Shown in pieces: positions 11,272-23,818 of a DNA stretch of 64,000 nt. Both the position numbers and the translations under genes were made by a program. Under the pieces are notes generated by a model. That model did not search any database and was not told where the DNA came from. It saw nothing but the letters and a program-made list of their open reading frames with translations. The first letter of the stretch is position 1. Each line of letters starts with the position of its first letter. The stretch comes from Nematostella vectensis (taxonomy: Eukaryota; Cnidaria; Anthozoa; Actiniaria; Edwardsiidae), in the NCBI RefSeq assembly GCF_932526225.1, contig NC_064038.1:3100001-3164000 (forward strand). Reading direction: 5' to 3'.

Positions 11272-11641
11272 ATTTAAAATAAGGCGGTAATAAGTTAGCG
11301 TGGTTTTGTAAAAACGCTAAAAATGGCAAACTTCGACGAACAAGCTTACGCGGCGGCCATTTTGGAATTATGCACCAACGCGAGGAGTTCTGGGTATCTG
11401 TTGATTTGGGATCCCTGTGTGCTACTAACCATTTCTTCGCCTAAGAATTCTCTAAAATGAAAAGAAGTGAACTCCTTCAGAAAAAAAAGGTAAATGTAAA
11501 ACGATTCATAGAGCTTGATACAAGAAAGGATGCGATTGAGGTAGACAAAAATCAACAAAATAAAATATAACCCATCATGCCTTGAGATAAAGCACAGGTT
11601 ACCCGCGCATATCTACTCATCTTACGCAATACTCATCCAAG
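11272..11641. promoter_or_regulatory. Divergent promoter between DBR1 and TIMM44
   Basis: The 370 bp between two head-to-head start codons must carry both promoters. There is a YY1-like GGCGGCCATTTTGG at about 11351-11364, and the TIMM44 start itself lies in an AAGATGGCGC context, which also fits the YY1 core. No TATA box is obvious. Activity is inferred. Confidence 0.6.
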
Positions 11642-14600
11642 ATGGCGCAGGTAAATTTAAACAATTTACAGGAAAAATCACATTTTCCTCCTAAGTCCTT
11701 GAGTTTTACATCATAGTTCGTCTATTCTCTGTAAGTTATTTGAATTTTTTTGTCTTGTGACGTGATTTTGCTTGTTACAGGTGTCGCTGTCGCGGTATTT
11801 TTGTGCAAATTGCCGTTCGCTATCACGAGTAGAAGCCACACGTGTGTACGGTGGAGTTTGTCAAGCAAATGCTTCATCGCCCTGGACTGCACTTACCAAC
11901 TCGCACAGACAACAGGTAACTTACTGAGACGAAAATGATAGAGAATCTCCTTTGTAGAAATTTGTACATGTCTATTAAGGGGGTACCTACTGTAAAATGC
12001 ATTGCCTGTAAACTGTTATATATCGTGCAATCATTCATTCAGAGTCCAATGAAAATGATATGAAAAACTCTTTTACTTTCTTCCATTGCGTCAACTCCCT
12101 GCGAATAACTGATGTAAGTTTATAATGTTAAAATTGATCAATATTCCTTGCTACATCTTACTGTCAAGTTCCATGTCCTTTTTCCTGAATGATCCTTTTT
12201 TTTGCGATTTTGCGCTGTCATGCAGAATGTAAATTGTAATTAAATCTTCATTCTGTTTTTATTTTTCTATTCACTGTTTTTGTTTACATTCAAACAAGTA
12301 ACCAGAGTCTGTTACAACAGTCTTCATTCTATTTTGCATACTTTGATTGACAGCATGGATCAACCTAAACATGAAGTCGAGATGAATCTGAGGGTGATGG
12401 TGTTGTTTTATATCCACTTTCCATTCTGATGATAAGGTTCATTTTTCTATTATCCGCATTTTCCAGGTTCAGTTTCTGGTCTGTCCACTTTCTCTCCCCT
12501 ATTATACTGTAGAATCTGGATCTGCCAGTGAAAGTTGTATGGCTTTCTTGACTCTTTTACAAAAAGTTTAGTTTCGTAAAGCCACAATGCCACAAAATGT
12601 CGTTTCTGCTTGCCACCCGCATCCAGAATTTGTGTTGCATGCAACTTTTTTTATCTATTTTATAATAATGTGAGTTTTGAGTTCTTATGATTTTAATAAC
12701 ATGCATGTCAGTTGATTATGTATCCGTTAACATTGAGTAATTTTGTGGTTCTGTTTATGTACCAGGCAAGATTGTTTGCCTTCAGACGACAAAATGAGCA
12801 GCCAGGTCTTTTTGGTAAATTCATTCAAAATATCAAGGAGGGGATTGAGCGCAACAAAGAGATGCAGGTGAGATAGAAACACACAGACACACTGGCTGGC
12901 GGAGCCTAATAGAACCCCTGTATTTCAAATTAATGTTGTTAATTTCCTTTGCATACTTGCTGTATGCTTTTATTAAATCAGACTCATAATGCTACAATTC
13001 TTTACTCAGGAAAATATAAAGAAATTTCAAAAAGAAGCAAAGAAGTTTGAGTCATCAGAAACACTTAAAACTGCAAAGTCAAGATTTGAGTTTGTTGAAA
13101 AAGTCAAGGTATTGGGTTTTTCAATATAAAACTTTTTTATTTTTGTGTTGTTTAAACCCTTAGCTATTCCTCAAAGGAAAAGAAATGTGGAAAAATCAGA
13201 GCCCTAGTGATTCCTTTTTACCTTTGGTTACAGTATCAAAATAGAAATAGAAATGATGTGAATGAATCAAGTCAAATGTTGTATCTTCATTTGCATACAT
13301 TTGCATTGAATATGTACTGATTATGGGTAAGACAACCTTTGAACTTAGCCTCACGGAATTAATTTTTTCTCCTTTTTTGTATTTTCACTAATATTCAATA
13401 CAACTTTTATTTAATGCAATTCATTCAAGTGTGACAAATGCCGAAGAAAAGGTTATAATTAAAAAAAAGTTAGTAATTTTTTTTGCAGTATTCAAATTTG
13501 AACACGTAAAACTCTCATTACAGGAAAATTTGTCAGAGGTGTCAGCGAAGTTTTCATCAACAGCTCGATCCATATCAGGGACCATGTCCACTAAGGTCTC
13601 TCAAATGTATGAGGACTTAACAGCAAGTGACACCTTCAAGAAAAGTAAAGAGGCCTCTGAAGAACTGACTAAGTCTGCTAAAGATGCTGCATCTAAAGTC
13701 CAGGAGCAAACAGAAGAGATCACCAAAACTGGCACCTTTAAGACTGTGTCAAAGGTCAGTTTGGTCAGGGATTTGTTTAGATACAGTTACTGTACAAATG
13801 TAAATGGTAATAAGAATATAGAGTATTCTTAGCAAAATTAAGCCAATAATGTGGACACCTTTACTGTAAGTCTGTGTCAAAGATTAGTTTTATCAGGGAT
13901 TTTTTTACGCCATGAGATAACTGCATACTTGCAAATGGTGATAAGAGTATGATAGAGTATCCTTGGGGAAAATAAGCCAAGTTCAAAGAATCACCTTGAA
14001 GACTGTCATTCATGTGGGGGAGGGGAAATCCATGTACAAGGTACCACTCACATTGTAGCCCTGAAGCCGGATTATACAAGGAATGAGGTGAAGTCTGCTG
14101 AATCTTAACAGTCTCCAGTACTTTGTGCTTTGTTTGCAAATTCATTTTCTGTTACTTGGTTTTCATTGCAGGGTTTCAAAGTTGTCAAGGAGGAGCTTGT
14201 AGATGAAGAACTTAAACAATCCAGACCATATCAGACTCCAGGTATAGGGGTGACATCACAGTGTGCCTGAACATGAGTCATTCAACTCTACTGCATACTT
14301 TTTACCTTATTTTTCTGTATTTTTGTGGGACTAAAATTGAACGAGTATTTAATTTCAAAATCGCAGAGAAAAATTGTGTTTGCAGGGAATTTAATTTCGG
14401 GAATGGAAGTTCAAGGGATTTTATCTTTTTATTTTTTTTACAAAAAATAATATTAAAACAACTGGAACAAGAAGAATATTTTGAAAGTAAACCAGCATGC
14501 TGAATTGTCTTAAAAGTTACTCAACAGTAATATGGTTTCGTTCTCACATGCCATTATCAATCATAATTTTGCATTTTTTGCTACAAAGCTGAGCTAAGAA

Positions 14601-17600
14601 GAAGAACAGCTGTTAATATGAACCAAACAGAGATAAAGGAGAAGAGAATAGAAGCAAATGAGTAAGTACAGTAGAGATTCAGTATTGCACACTTAATGGG
14701 CACCATCCTGATTAACAAAGGTCATCCCCCTTAAAAAAACTTAAGTTTGTTAAGTTTATTTTCTGAATAATTAATTCGTTAAACAGACTGTGAGCACTGC
14801 ATTCTGGTAGTTGAGGTTCTATTTGTAATGCTGGCGCAAGCTTATAGCTGGAATGGTCTTTTCTTGCGTCTGATTCATCAGAAGACAATAAGCCTTCCAT
14901 ACAAACTTGAATGCTTCCCCCATAAAGACATTCAATAATTTGTCTTTTACTTGTTAGGGACGCCACAGGAGTTGTTCTCCACAAAGACTCCAAGTGGTAC
15001 CAGCAATGGAAGGAGTTCAAAGATAATAACCCAGTGGTGACCAGCCTGTTCAACCTGAAGATGAAGTATGATGAGAGTGATAATGTCGTTATCAGAGCAA
15101 CAAGAGTCGTGACAGATAGACTCACTGACGTCTTCAGTAAGTTCTGAGAATAATGCTTAGCGAGTAAATAGATAGACTCACTGACGTCTTCAGTAAGTTC
15201 TGAGAAAAATGCTTAGCGAATAAATAGATAGACTCACTGACGTCTTCAGTAAGTTCTGAGAATAATGTTTAGCAAGTAAATAGATAGACTCACTGACGTC
15301 TTCAGTAAGTTCTGAGAATAATGTTTAGCGAGTAAATAGAATGTATACACCCTTTTTTGGCCTGAAAAAAATAACTTTTCTGCAAAAAGAAGATTAAAAA
15401 ATCTGCAAATCTTAGACTTTTGCTATGCAAGATGTCTATGGCTGTACATCCCCCTCTCCCCCTCCCTTATGTTATGTTATGTTAAAGTATGTTATGTTAC
15501 GTTACAGTATGTTATGCTGTTACATTACGTTATGTAATGTTACTCTATGTTATGTTAATGTTATTGCCACTTTGTATTATTACTGTATGTATGATTCAAC
15601 CAGATTATTATTCCTTCCTAATGACTGACTTTTCTATATTTCTCTCTTTTAGGTGATGTGTTTTCACAATCAGAGATGGCCAAAACCCTTTCAGAAATAA
15701 CTAAAATTGATCCGCAGTTTAACAAGGACAGGTTTTTACAAGAGTGTGAATTTGAGATTATCCCTGCTGTACTTGAGGTAATTGGTTTAACAAAATTGAC
15801 TACTGGCCAGGTGTAGGAAAACTAGGTGGTCTATGCAGATGTTGTGGAAATAAAGTAAAACAGGGGTGTTGTATCCTGCAAATGCAAATCACTTGTTGGG
15901 AACTGTTACCTGTTGTTTCACCAGTGTAGTAATCTTTTACGACAGCACAGCACACACACACTCCTGATTGGTTTGCAAGGGCAATGTGTTGTAGTTTTGA
16001 TGCAAAGTACATTTTAAAGCCAGGTAAATCAGAGAAATTTAAGTATTTTGTTGGTTGACTAATATATTTTATCAATTTTATTTCAGGGATTTCTTCAAGG
16101 AAAACTCGACATCCTCAAGGACTGGTGCCATGAACCGGTGAGCTATTGATGAATTAACTAGTGTTAGTCAACCTAGTAGTTGTGGTAGTGAATTAACTAG
16201 TGTTAGTCAACCTAGTAGTTGTGGTAGTGAATTAACTAGTGTTAGTCAACCTAGTAGTTGTGGTAGTGAATTAACTAGTGTTAGTCAACCTAGTAGTTGT
16301 GGTAGTGAATTAACTAGTGTTAGTCAACCTAGTAGTTGTGGTAGTGAATTAACTAGTGTTAGTCAACCTTGTAGTTGTGGTAGTGAATTAACTAGTGTTA
16401 GTCAACCTAGTAGTTGTGGTAGTGAATTAACTAGTGTTAGTCAACCTAGTAGTTGTGGTAGTGAATTAACTAGTGTTAGTCAACCTAGTAGTTGTGGTAG
16501 TGAATTAACTAGTGTTAGTCAACCTAGTAGTTGTGGTAGCGAATCAACTAGTGTTAGTCAACCTAGTAGTTGTGGTAGTGAATTAACTAGTGTTAGTCAA
16601 CCTAGTAGTTGTGGTAGTGAATTAACTAGTGTTAGTCAACCTTGTAGTTGTGGTAGTGAATTAACTAGTGTTAGTCAACCTAGTAGTTGTGGTAGTGAAT
16701 TAACTAGTGTTAGTCAACCTAGTAGTTGTGGTAGTGAATTAACTAGTGTAAGTCAACCTAGTAGTTATGGTAGTGAATTAACTAGTGTTAGTGAACCTAG
16801 TAGTTGTGGTAGTGAATTAACTAGTGTAAGTCAACCTAGTAGTTGTGGTAGTGAATAACTAGTGTAAGTCAACCTAGTAGTTGTGGTAGTGAATTAACTA
16901 GTGTTAGTCAACCTAGTAGTTGTGGTAGTGAATTAACTAGTGTTAGTCAACCTAGTAGTTGTGGTAGTGAATTAACTAGTGTAAGTCAACCTAGTAGTTA
17001 TGGTAGTGAATTAACTAGTGTTAGTCAACCTAGTAGTTGTGGTAGTGAATTAACTAGTGTTAGTCAACCTAGTAGTTGTGGTAGTGAATTAACTAGTGTT
17101 AGTGAACCTAGTAGTTGTGGTAGTGAATTAACTAGTGTAAGTCAACCTAGTAGTTGTGGTAGTGAATTAACTAGTGTTAGTGAACCTAGTAGTTGTGGTA
17201 GTGAATTAACTAGTGTAAGTCAACCTAGTAGTTGTGGTAGTGAATTAACTAGTGTAAGTCAACCTAGTAGTTGTGGTAGTGAATTAACTAGTGTTTGTCA
17301 ACCTAGTAGTTGTGGTAGTGAATTAACTAGTGTTAGTCAACCTAGTAGTTGTGGTAGTGAATTAACTAGTGTTTGTCAACCTAGTAGTTGTGGTAGTGAA
17401 TTAACTAGTGTTAGTCAACCTAGTAGTTGTGGTAGTGAATTAACTAGTGTAAGTCAACCTAGTAGTTGTGGTAGTGAATTAACTAGTGTTAGTCAACCTA
17501 GTAGTTGTGGTAGTGAATTAACTAGTGTTAGTCAACCTAGTAGCTGTGGTAGTGATTTAACTAGTGTTAGTCAACCTAGTAGTTGTGGTAGTGAATTAAC

Positions 17601-20600
17601 TAGTGTTAGTCAACCTAGTAGTTGTGGTAGTGAATTAACTAGTGTTAGTCAACCTTGTAGTTGTGGTAGTGAATTAACTAGTGTTAGTCAACCTAGTAGT
17701 TGTGGTAGTGAATTAACTAGTGTAAGTCAACCTAGTAGTTGTGGTAGTGAATTAACTAGTGTTAGTCAACCTAGTAGCTGTGGTAGTGATTTAACTAGTG
17801 TAAGTCAACCTAGTAGTTGTGGTAGTGAATTAACTAGTGTAAGTCAACTTAGTAGTTGTGGTAGTGAATCAACTAGTGTTAGTCAACCTAGTAGTTGTGG
17901 TAGTGAATCAACTAGTGTTAGTCAACCTAGTAGTTGTGGTAGTGAATCAACTAGTGTAAGTCAACCTAGTAGTTGTGGTAGTGAATTAACTAGTGTAAGT
18001 CAACCTAGTAGTTGTGGTAGTGAATTAACTAGTGTTAGTCAACCTACTAGTTGTGGTACAGTAGCTCAGTAACATGGGCTTCACATCTCAAGCAAGACGT
18101 CTTGGGTCAAGTTAAGTTGTTTTTCCCAGAGGTCTAGGAACTGGCTATTTACCTGGGGACTGTTAAATACTTGTCTTCGTGGAAAAGGAGTTAAGGCTGG
18201 GTTTCCTTAGATAATACATGCAGTGCTTGTCACCGTCTCACACCAGTGAATGCAATCAGCTGTATTGAGCAGTCTGTAAAATTATGCCACATGTAAATCG
18301 CAGAGTGTAATATAAGTACATATAAGGAAACTTACCAGACTTTTTACACTGCAAGGTATACAGTAAATCAACACAAGGTTGAAAAGGTTAATGTTAACCT
18401 CTGTGAGAGAAGCTGCGCTGAGGTTTCAAGCGGTAGCCATTGAGGTGTAGCCATTCGTCGGAGCTCTGATGAAGGCGCTAACGCTTAAAACCTCAGCGCA
18501 ACTACTCTGTTTCACAGAGGTGTTCAACATACCTTTTCATCCTTGTGTTGATATATAGCTTGTCTACACCACGCCTACGCAGACCATCTAGTTTTTATAC
18601 AGCTTGTCTGTAGTCTTTCTTGTTAAACCATTTTTATACAACAGCCCTTTGTGTAACAGCTGGGCGAGGCTTTGTTAGTCAATAATGCACGCACCAATCG
18701 TGTAGTACACTCAGCGTTTTACACGCAAAATCCGCGCATGCACTACACTCAAACTACACGCAAAAAACGTGCGACGCTGTTAAGTTTCTCCCAGTACTGT
18801 ACTGTAAGAGGCAGTTGCTTTTGTCCATAGGCGTAAAATGTCCTGGCTGCTTGTCCATAGGCGTACAATGTCCTGGCTGCTCAGATTGTTTTTGTTTTTC
18901 CATATGCGTACAATGTCCTGGCTGCTCAGATTGTTTTTGTTTGTCCATAGGCGTACAATGTCCTGGCTGCTTAGATTGTTTTTGTTTGTCGATAGGCGTA
19001 CAATGTCCTGGCTGCTCAGAGTGTTTTTGTTTGTCCATAGGCGTACAATGTCCTGGCTGCTCAGAGTGTTTTTGTTTGTCGATAGGCGTACAATGTCCTG
19101 GCTGCTTAGATTGTTTTTGTTTGTCCATAGTCGTACAATGTCCTGGCTGCTCAGATTGTTTTTGTTTGTCCATAGGCGTACAATGTCCTGGCTGCTCAGA
19201 TTGTTTTTGTTTGTCCATAGGCGTACAATGTCCTGGCTGCTTAGATTGTTTTTGTTTGTCCATAGTCGTACAATGTCCTGGCTGCTTAGATTGTTTTTGT
19301 TTGTCCATAGGCGTACCATTTCCTGACTACTCAGACTGTTTTTGTTTGTTCATAGGCGTACAATGTCCTGGCTGCTCAGATTGTTTTTGTTTGTCCATAG
19401 GCGTACAATGTGCTGGCTGCTTAGATTGTTTTTGTTTGTCCATAGGCGTACAATGTGCTGGCTGCTTAGATTGTTTTTGTTTGTCCATAGGCGTACAATG
19501 TCCTGGCTGCATAGATTGTTTTTGTTTGTCCATAGGCGTACAATGTCCTGGCTGCTTAGATTGTTTTTGTTTGTCCATAGGCGTACAATGTGCTGGCTGC
19601 TCAGAGTGTTTTTGTTTGTCCATAGGCGTACAATGTCCTGGCTGCTTAGATTGTTTTTGTTTGTCCATAGGCGTACAATTTCCTGACTGCTCAGATTGTT
19701 TTTGTTTGTCCATAGGCGTACAATGTCCTGGCTGCTCAGACTGTTTTTGTTTGTTCATAGGCGTACAATGTCCTGGCTGCTCAGACTGTTTTTGTTTGTC
19801 CATAGGCGTACAATGTCCTGGCTGCTCAGACTGTTTTTGTTTGTCCATAGGCGTACAATGTCCTGGCTGCTCAGATTGTTTTTGTTTGTTCATAGGCGTA
19901 CAATGTCCTGGCTGCTCTGATTGTTTTTGTTTGTCCATAGGCGTACAATGTCCTGGCTGCTTAGAGTGTTTTTGTTTGTCCATAGGCGTACAATGTCCTG
20001 GCTGCTTAGAGTGTTTTTGTTTGTCCATAGGCGTACAATGTCCTGGCTGCTTAGATTGTTTTTGTTTGTCCATAGGCGTACAATGTCCTGGCTGCTCAGA
20101 TTGTTTTTGTTTGTCCATAGGCGTACAATGTCCTCGCTGCTCAGATTGTTTTTGTTTGTCCATGAGCGTACAATGTCCTGGCTGCTCAGACTGTTTTTGT
20201 TTGTCCATAGGCGTACAATGTCCTCGGTGCTCAGATTGTTTTTGTTTGTCCATAGGCGTACAATTGTTTGGCTGCTTAGATTGTTTTTGTTCGTCGATAG
20301 GCGTACAATGTCCTGGCTGCTCAGATTGTTTATTGTTTGTCCATAGGCGTACAATTTCCTGACTGCTCAGATTGTTTTTGTTTGTCCATAGGCGTACAAT
20401 GTCCTGGCTGCTTAGATTGTTTTTGTTTGTCCATAGGCGTACAATGTCCTGGCTGCTCAGACTGTTTTTGTTTGTCCATAGGCGTACAATGTCCTCGCTG
20501 CTCAGATTGTTTTTGTTTGTCCATGAGCGTACAATGTCCTGGCTGCTCAGACTGTTTTTGTTTGTCCATAGGCCTACAATGTCCTGGCTGCTCAGATTGT

Positions 20601-23206
20601 TTTTGTTTGTCCATAGGCGTACAATGTCCTGGCTGCTCAGAGTGTTATTGTTTGTCCATAGGCGTACAATGTCCTGGCTGCTCAGAGTGTTTTTGTTTGT
20701 CGATAGGCGTACAATGTCCTGGCTGCTTAGATTGTTTATTGTTTGTCCATAGGCGTACAATGTCCTGGCTGCTTAGATTGTTTTTGTTTGTCCATAGGCG
20801 TACAATGTGCTCGCTGCTCAGACTGTTTTTGTTTGTCCATAGGCGTACAATGTCCTCGCTGCTCAGATTGTTTTTGTTTGTCCATAGGCGTACAATGTCC
20901 TGGCTGCTTAGATTGTTTTTGTTTGTCCATAGGCGTACAATGTCCTCGCTGCTCAGATTGTTTTTGTTTGTCCATAGGCGTACAATTGTTTGGCTGCTTA
21001 GATTGTTTTTGTTCGTCGATAGGCGTACAATGTCCTGGCTGCTCAGATTGTTTATTGTTTGTCCATAGGCGTACAATTTCCTGGCTGCTCAGACTGTTTT
21101 TGTTTGTCCATAGGCGTACAATGTCCTCGCTGCTCAGATTGTTTTTGTTTGTCCATAGGCGTACAATGTCCTGGCTGCTCAGATTGTTTTTGTTTGTCCA
21201 TAGGCGTACAATGTCCTGGCTGCTCAGATTGTTTCTGTTTGTTCATGGGCGTACAATGTCTTGGCTGCTCAGATTGTTTTTGTTTGTCCATAGGCGTACA
21301 ATGTCCTGGCTGCTCAAATTGTTTTTGTTTGTCCATAGGGGTACAATGTCCTGGCTGCTCAGTTTATTTTGTTTGTCCATAGGCGTACAATGTCCTGGCT
21401 GCTCAGATAGAGCAGACAAAACAGCTTGGTCATAAACTTGATGCAAAAGTGCTCGATATCAGAGATGTTGATGTAAGTGCATATCATTGAAGCGTCATAT
21501 GAAATCGGGTTTTACATTTCGGAATCCATTGTATGGTAACTACCGTTGAATCATTACTGTGAAAGTGGAATGACTCACTAACATGCTTCATTTCGTGCAA
21601 AGTATTTTGCACTGTATTTAATTCCCATGAAGCACTGCGATACCTGGAATCTTCGGCTTCAACCTGAAATAGACTAATACTATAATTATCCTCATCTCTC
21701 TTATTCTTCATTCAGCTCTGTTACCCTCTTGTTTAGCAATTTCGAATGGCTTTAAAGTTGAACTTGATAGGCTCTTTATGCTGATCTCTCTGCATTGCTT
21801 TCATGTTAGAAAGATCGCTTGAAGGAGTTTTGAATAGTTTCCATCATTGCCATTTACCTGAGGTGAACATTCAAGAAAGGGGGGGAGGGTGTAAACAGAT
21901 AACACGGTGTTTGGAGGGGTGTGTGTGTGTTTTTTTTGGTTTTTAAAATTTTTTAAGCCAAATTATTTTTGTTGAGAAGTTTTGCCTATTTTTTTTTATA
22001 ATTGTTTAGTTTTTTTTTACCCCGTGTATAGAATGGAGGCATTTCCGTTAGCCTACAGTACAGTAAATCGGTAATAATAATGTGTATGTTCCCGTAAAAC
22101 TGTAATTCTGGTATATTTTTAGGGAGAGAGAAATGGAATAGAAAGTTAAAAAGGAAAAACAAATCGGGTTAAGTATTCCGGTATTACACAAATCTCACAG
22201 GTATTTATTTTGTCTTTTCGTGACTTTAGCTTGCAATGGCCAAGATCATGGAACAAGGACCCGTCCTCGTGTTGACCTTCACGGCCCAACAGGTTATGGT
22301 CCTGAGAGATGCCATTGGAAATATTATCGAGGGAGGGGAGGTAGGTGATACTAAGTGATTGTTTTGGCAGCTACGGGAATGTGTATCCCGATACCGCTTG
22401 GACGTTTGACCGTGGGCCCACCTTCAGGGATGGAAATCAAGGGTTTGATTAGGAAAAAAATACCGCCATTTTAAATAATCTGTGAATTCTCGTCACCAGT
22501 CTCCAACTGCTCAACTGTTTTCTGGCTCTTCGTCATTCAAACTAAAGGAGATACTTTTGGTGCGTTTTGATTAGGCAGCGTCGTATGTAGAGGTGGGAGT
22601 AAGCAAGGAAGCCAAAAGGCGGTTTAAGTGTTGGAAATTGTCGGCTAGAATTAGCAAAATATTGAAAACTGCCATTAAAAAGTTTTATAATCGGTTTACC
22701 AAATTCAACGGAAGATCTCACAGATCCCCTTAATCAGTCGATGGAATTGGATGCCTTCGCGCACTTGGTATCTTAGTAGGATGAAAGAATGGGACCTGAA
22801 ACGGAATTTAAATGTAATAGATTGTACACCTATTTAGGTTGCACTAGTAGAATCCATTGGTCCCGCAATGCTTCATGAGTGTCAAATAAATAAGCAAAAA
22901 AGCGTAAAGAAAACAGTTCCAGCTGTATGTATTACAGCATTACAGTATTTAGCCATTAATTGTGCGCTACCCATCAACCACTGCGGGCTACGATAGATTC
23001 TTGAGTGCAACCCTGTTTGAAATTGGTGTGTATGTTCAAGTACATGTATTATTTCACTTTCTCTGATTCACTTGCTCGTTGCTCAGGACAACATCGAGAT
23101 GGTAAGCTATGTGTGGGCACTGTGTCGCGACCAGAGCATCCTGGACCACCGCCAGGCCTGGAGAGTGCTGGAATTCGGCATCCAAAACAGCGAGGCGTAC
23201 GTCTAA
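11642..23206 (+). CDS. TIMM44: Mitochondrial import inner membrane translocase subunit TIM44, 13 exons
   Basis: Matrix-side TIM23 subunit that tethers mtHsp70 to the import channel. Exons: 11642-11650, 11781-11915, 12766-12867, 13010-13108, 13524-13754, 14172-14241, 14589-14661, 14958-15136, 15653-15777, 16087-16137, 21383-21472, 22230-22340, 23087-23206. Every junction is GT-AG and the reading frame joins perfectly to 464 residues, close to the usual length. Exon 1 encodes only Met-Ala-Gln. Residues up to about 60 are Arg/Ser-rich, fitting a mitochondrial presequence. Residues 60-240 are Lys/Glu-rich and helical; residues 240-464 form the Tim44 domain (VVLHKDSKWY, LKMKYDESDN, DILKDWCHEP, MEQGPVLVLTF, YVWALCRDQ). 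Intron 10 is 5.2 kb and mostly two minisatellites; the exon 11 acceptor and the exon 8 donor lie inside tandem arrays. Confidence 0.96.
15115..15338 (+). repeat. 56-bp x4 tandem array containing the TIMM44 exon 8 donor
   Basis: Units start at 15115, 15171, 15227 and 15283. Each has the last 22 coding bases of exon 8 (GATAGACTCACTGACGTCTT plus CA), then GTAAGTTCTGAG and 22 further intron bases. The first copy is the real junction (exon ends 15136); the other three are complete, unbroken donor copies inside intron 8. Use of a later donor would add 56 bp and shift the frame. Confidence 0.95.
15465..15560 (+). repeat. (GTTAT/GTTAC)n degenerate microsatellite
   Basis: Repeated GTTATGTTA and GTTACGTTA motifs in TIMM44 intron 8, just before exon 9. 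No coding signal. Confidence 0.75.
16151..18058 (+). repeat. 39-bp x about 49 minisatellite at the 5' end of TIMM44 intron 10
   Basis: The unit starts GAATTAACTAGTGTTAGTCA and ends TTGTGGTAGT. It starts 13 bp after the exon 10 donor (GTGAGC at 16138) and runs about 1.9 kb with few variants (GTAAGT, GTTTGT and GTTAGT alternate at one site). Unlike the other arrays it contains no exon sequence that I can see. The copies with GTAAGT create donor-like words. Confidence 0.95.
18366..18553. mobile_element. Foldback MITE in TIMM44 intron 10
   Basis: TCAACACAAGG and GCTGCGCTGAGGTTT at the left are mirrored by AAACCTCAGCGCA and CCTTGTGTTGA at the right. It lies between the 39-bp and the 45-bp arrays. 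No coding capacity. Confidence 0.65.
18817..21406 (+). repeat. 45-bp x about 57 minisatellite containing the TIMM44 exon 11 acceptor
   Basis: Each unit is the first 24 coding bases of exon 11 (GCGTACAATGTCCTGGCTGC plus TCAG) followed by the 21-base pyrimidine-rich acceptor ending TTTGTTTGTCCATAG. The last unit is the real junction: AG at 21381-21382, exon from 21383 reading AYNVLAAQIEQ. Almost every upstream unit keeps a complete acceptor; a few read CCATGAG or TCATGGG instead. In the exon reading frame each unit ends CCA TAG, so an upstream acceptor yields a stop after 14 codons unless later units are spliced out. Larger blocks are duplicated again (20256-20375 resembles 20979-21090). Confidence 0.95.
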
Positions 23207-23657
23207 TAACAAACGAAAATACACAAGACTGTGGCACTCGGAAACTCGCGCGGTACAATCGACGGCTTCTAAGTAATTTCCAAGACGACGGTTGATAATT
23301 CATTGTACCCTAGGTACTTATAACAGCGAGGTATAGGGTCAGAAACAGACAAGGCGGACAGACGGGCTGAAATATCCGCGCTAGCGGCTTTTTAATTTAC
23401 CCAGAGTGCTCTAGGACAGAGGTGACCGAGTCTGCCTTCCAGTAATGCAAGGCGTACGGTTGACAAAGAATGCGTAAAAAGTATCTCCGCCAGACCCTTC
23501 CCACACGCGGTAGAAGATGCCGCAACGTTACTTCTGGTGGGGTGGTTAGAAGGTAGAAACATGTAAATCAAGCCAGGAAGCCATGGTTTACCACGAGGAT
23601 TTTTTCTAGAAAATGGGGGTCCTGTGGTGTTTGATCGCGAAAGTGAGGCCTCTGCAA

Positions 23658-23818
23658 ATACACGTATTTCACAAAAGGTTGTCAATGCAAATGGCGAATG
23701 GCTTATGGGTACTAATTATTCGTAAAATTAAAGAAGACGCATGGTTACTTTCTGTCGTAGAACTGCCATTTGCCAATCGCCATTTACACTGACAACCTTT
23801 ATTGAAATAGGTGTATAT
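23658..23818. mobile_element. MITE, TATACACC...GGTGTATA family, short copy
   Basis: It has the same ends as 2752-3001 (GGTTGTCAATGCAAATGGC near the left, CATTTACACTGACAACC and ATAGGTGTATA at the right) but is only about 160 bp, missing the middle of the longer copies. Confidence 0.75.

Noticed and set aside
13431-13523. In-frame extension of TIMM44 exon 5 upstream of 13524
   Set aside because: The extension is A/T-rich and lacks similarity to the family; the CATTACAG acceptor at 13516-13523 gives the correct phase and protein.
16151-18058. CRISPR-like array
   Set aside because: The units are contiguous with no unique spacers, in a eukaryotic intron. The same applies to the other regular arrays.
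18815-21435. Long Cys-rich or Gln/Lys-rich open frames of up to 515 codons on both strands
   Set aside because: They exist only because the 45-bp unit is a multiple of three and lacks stops in those frames. The true coding frame at the last unit is TIMM44 exon 11, and it has TAG in every upstream unit.
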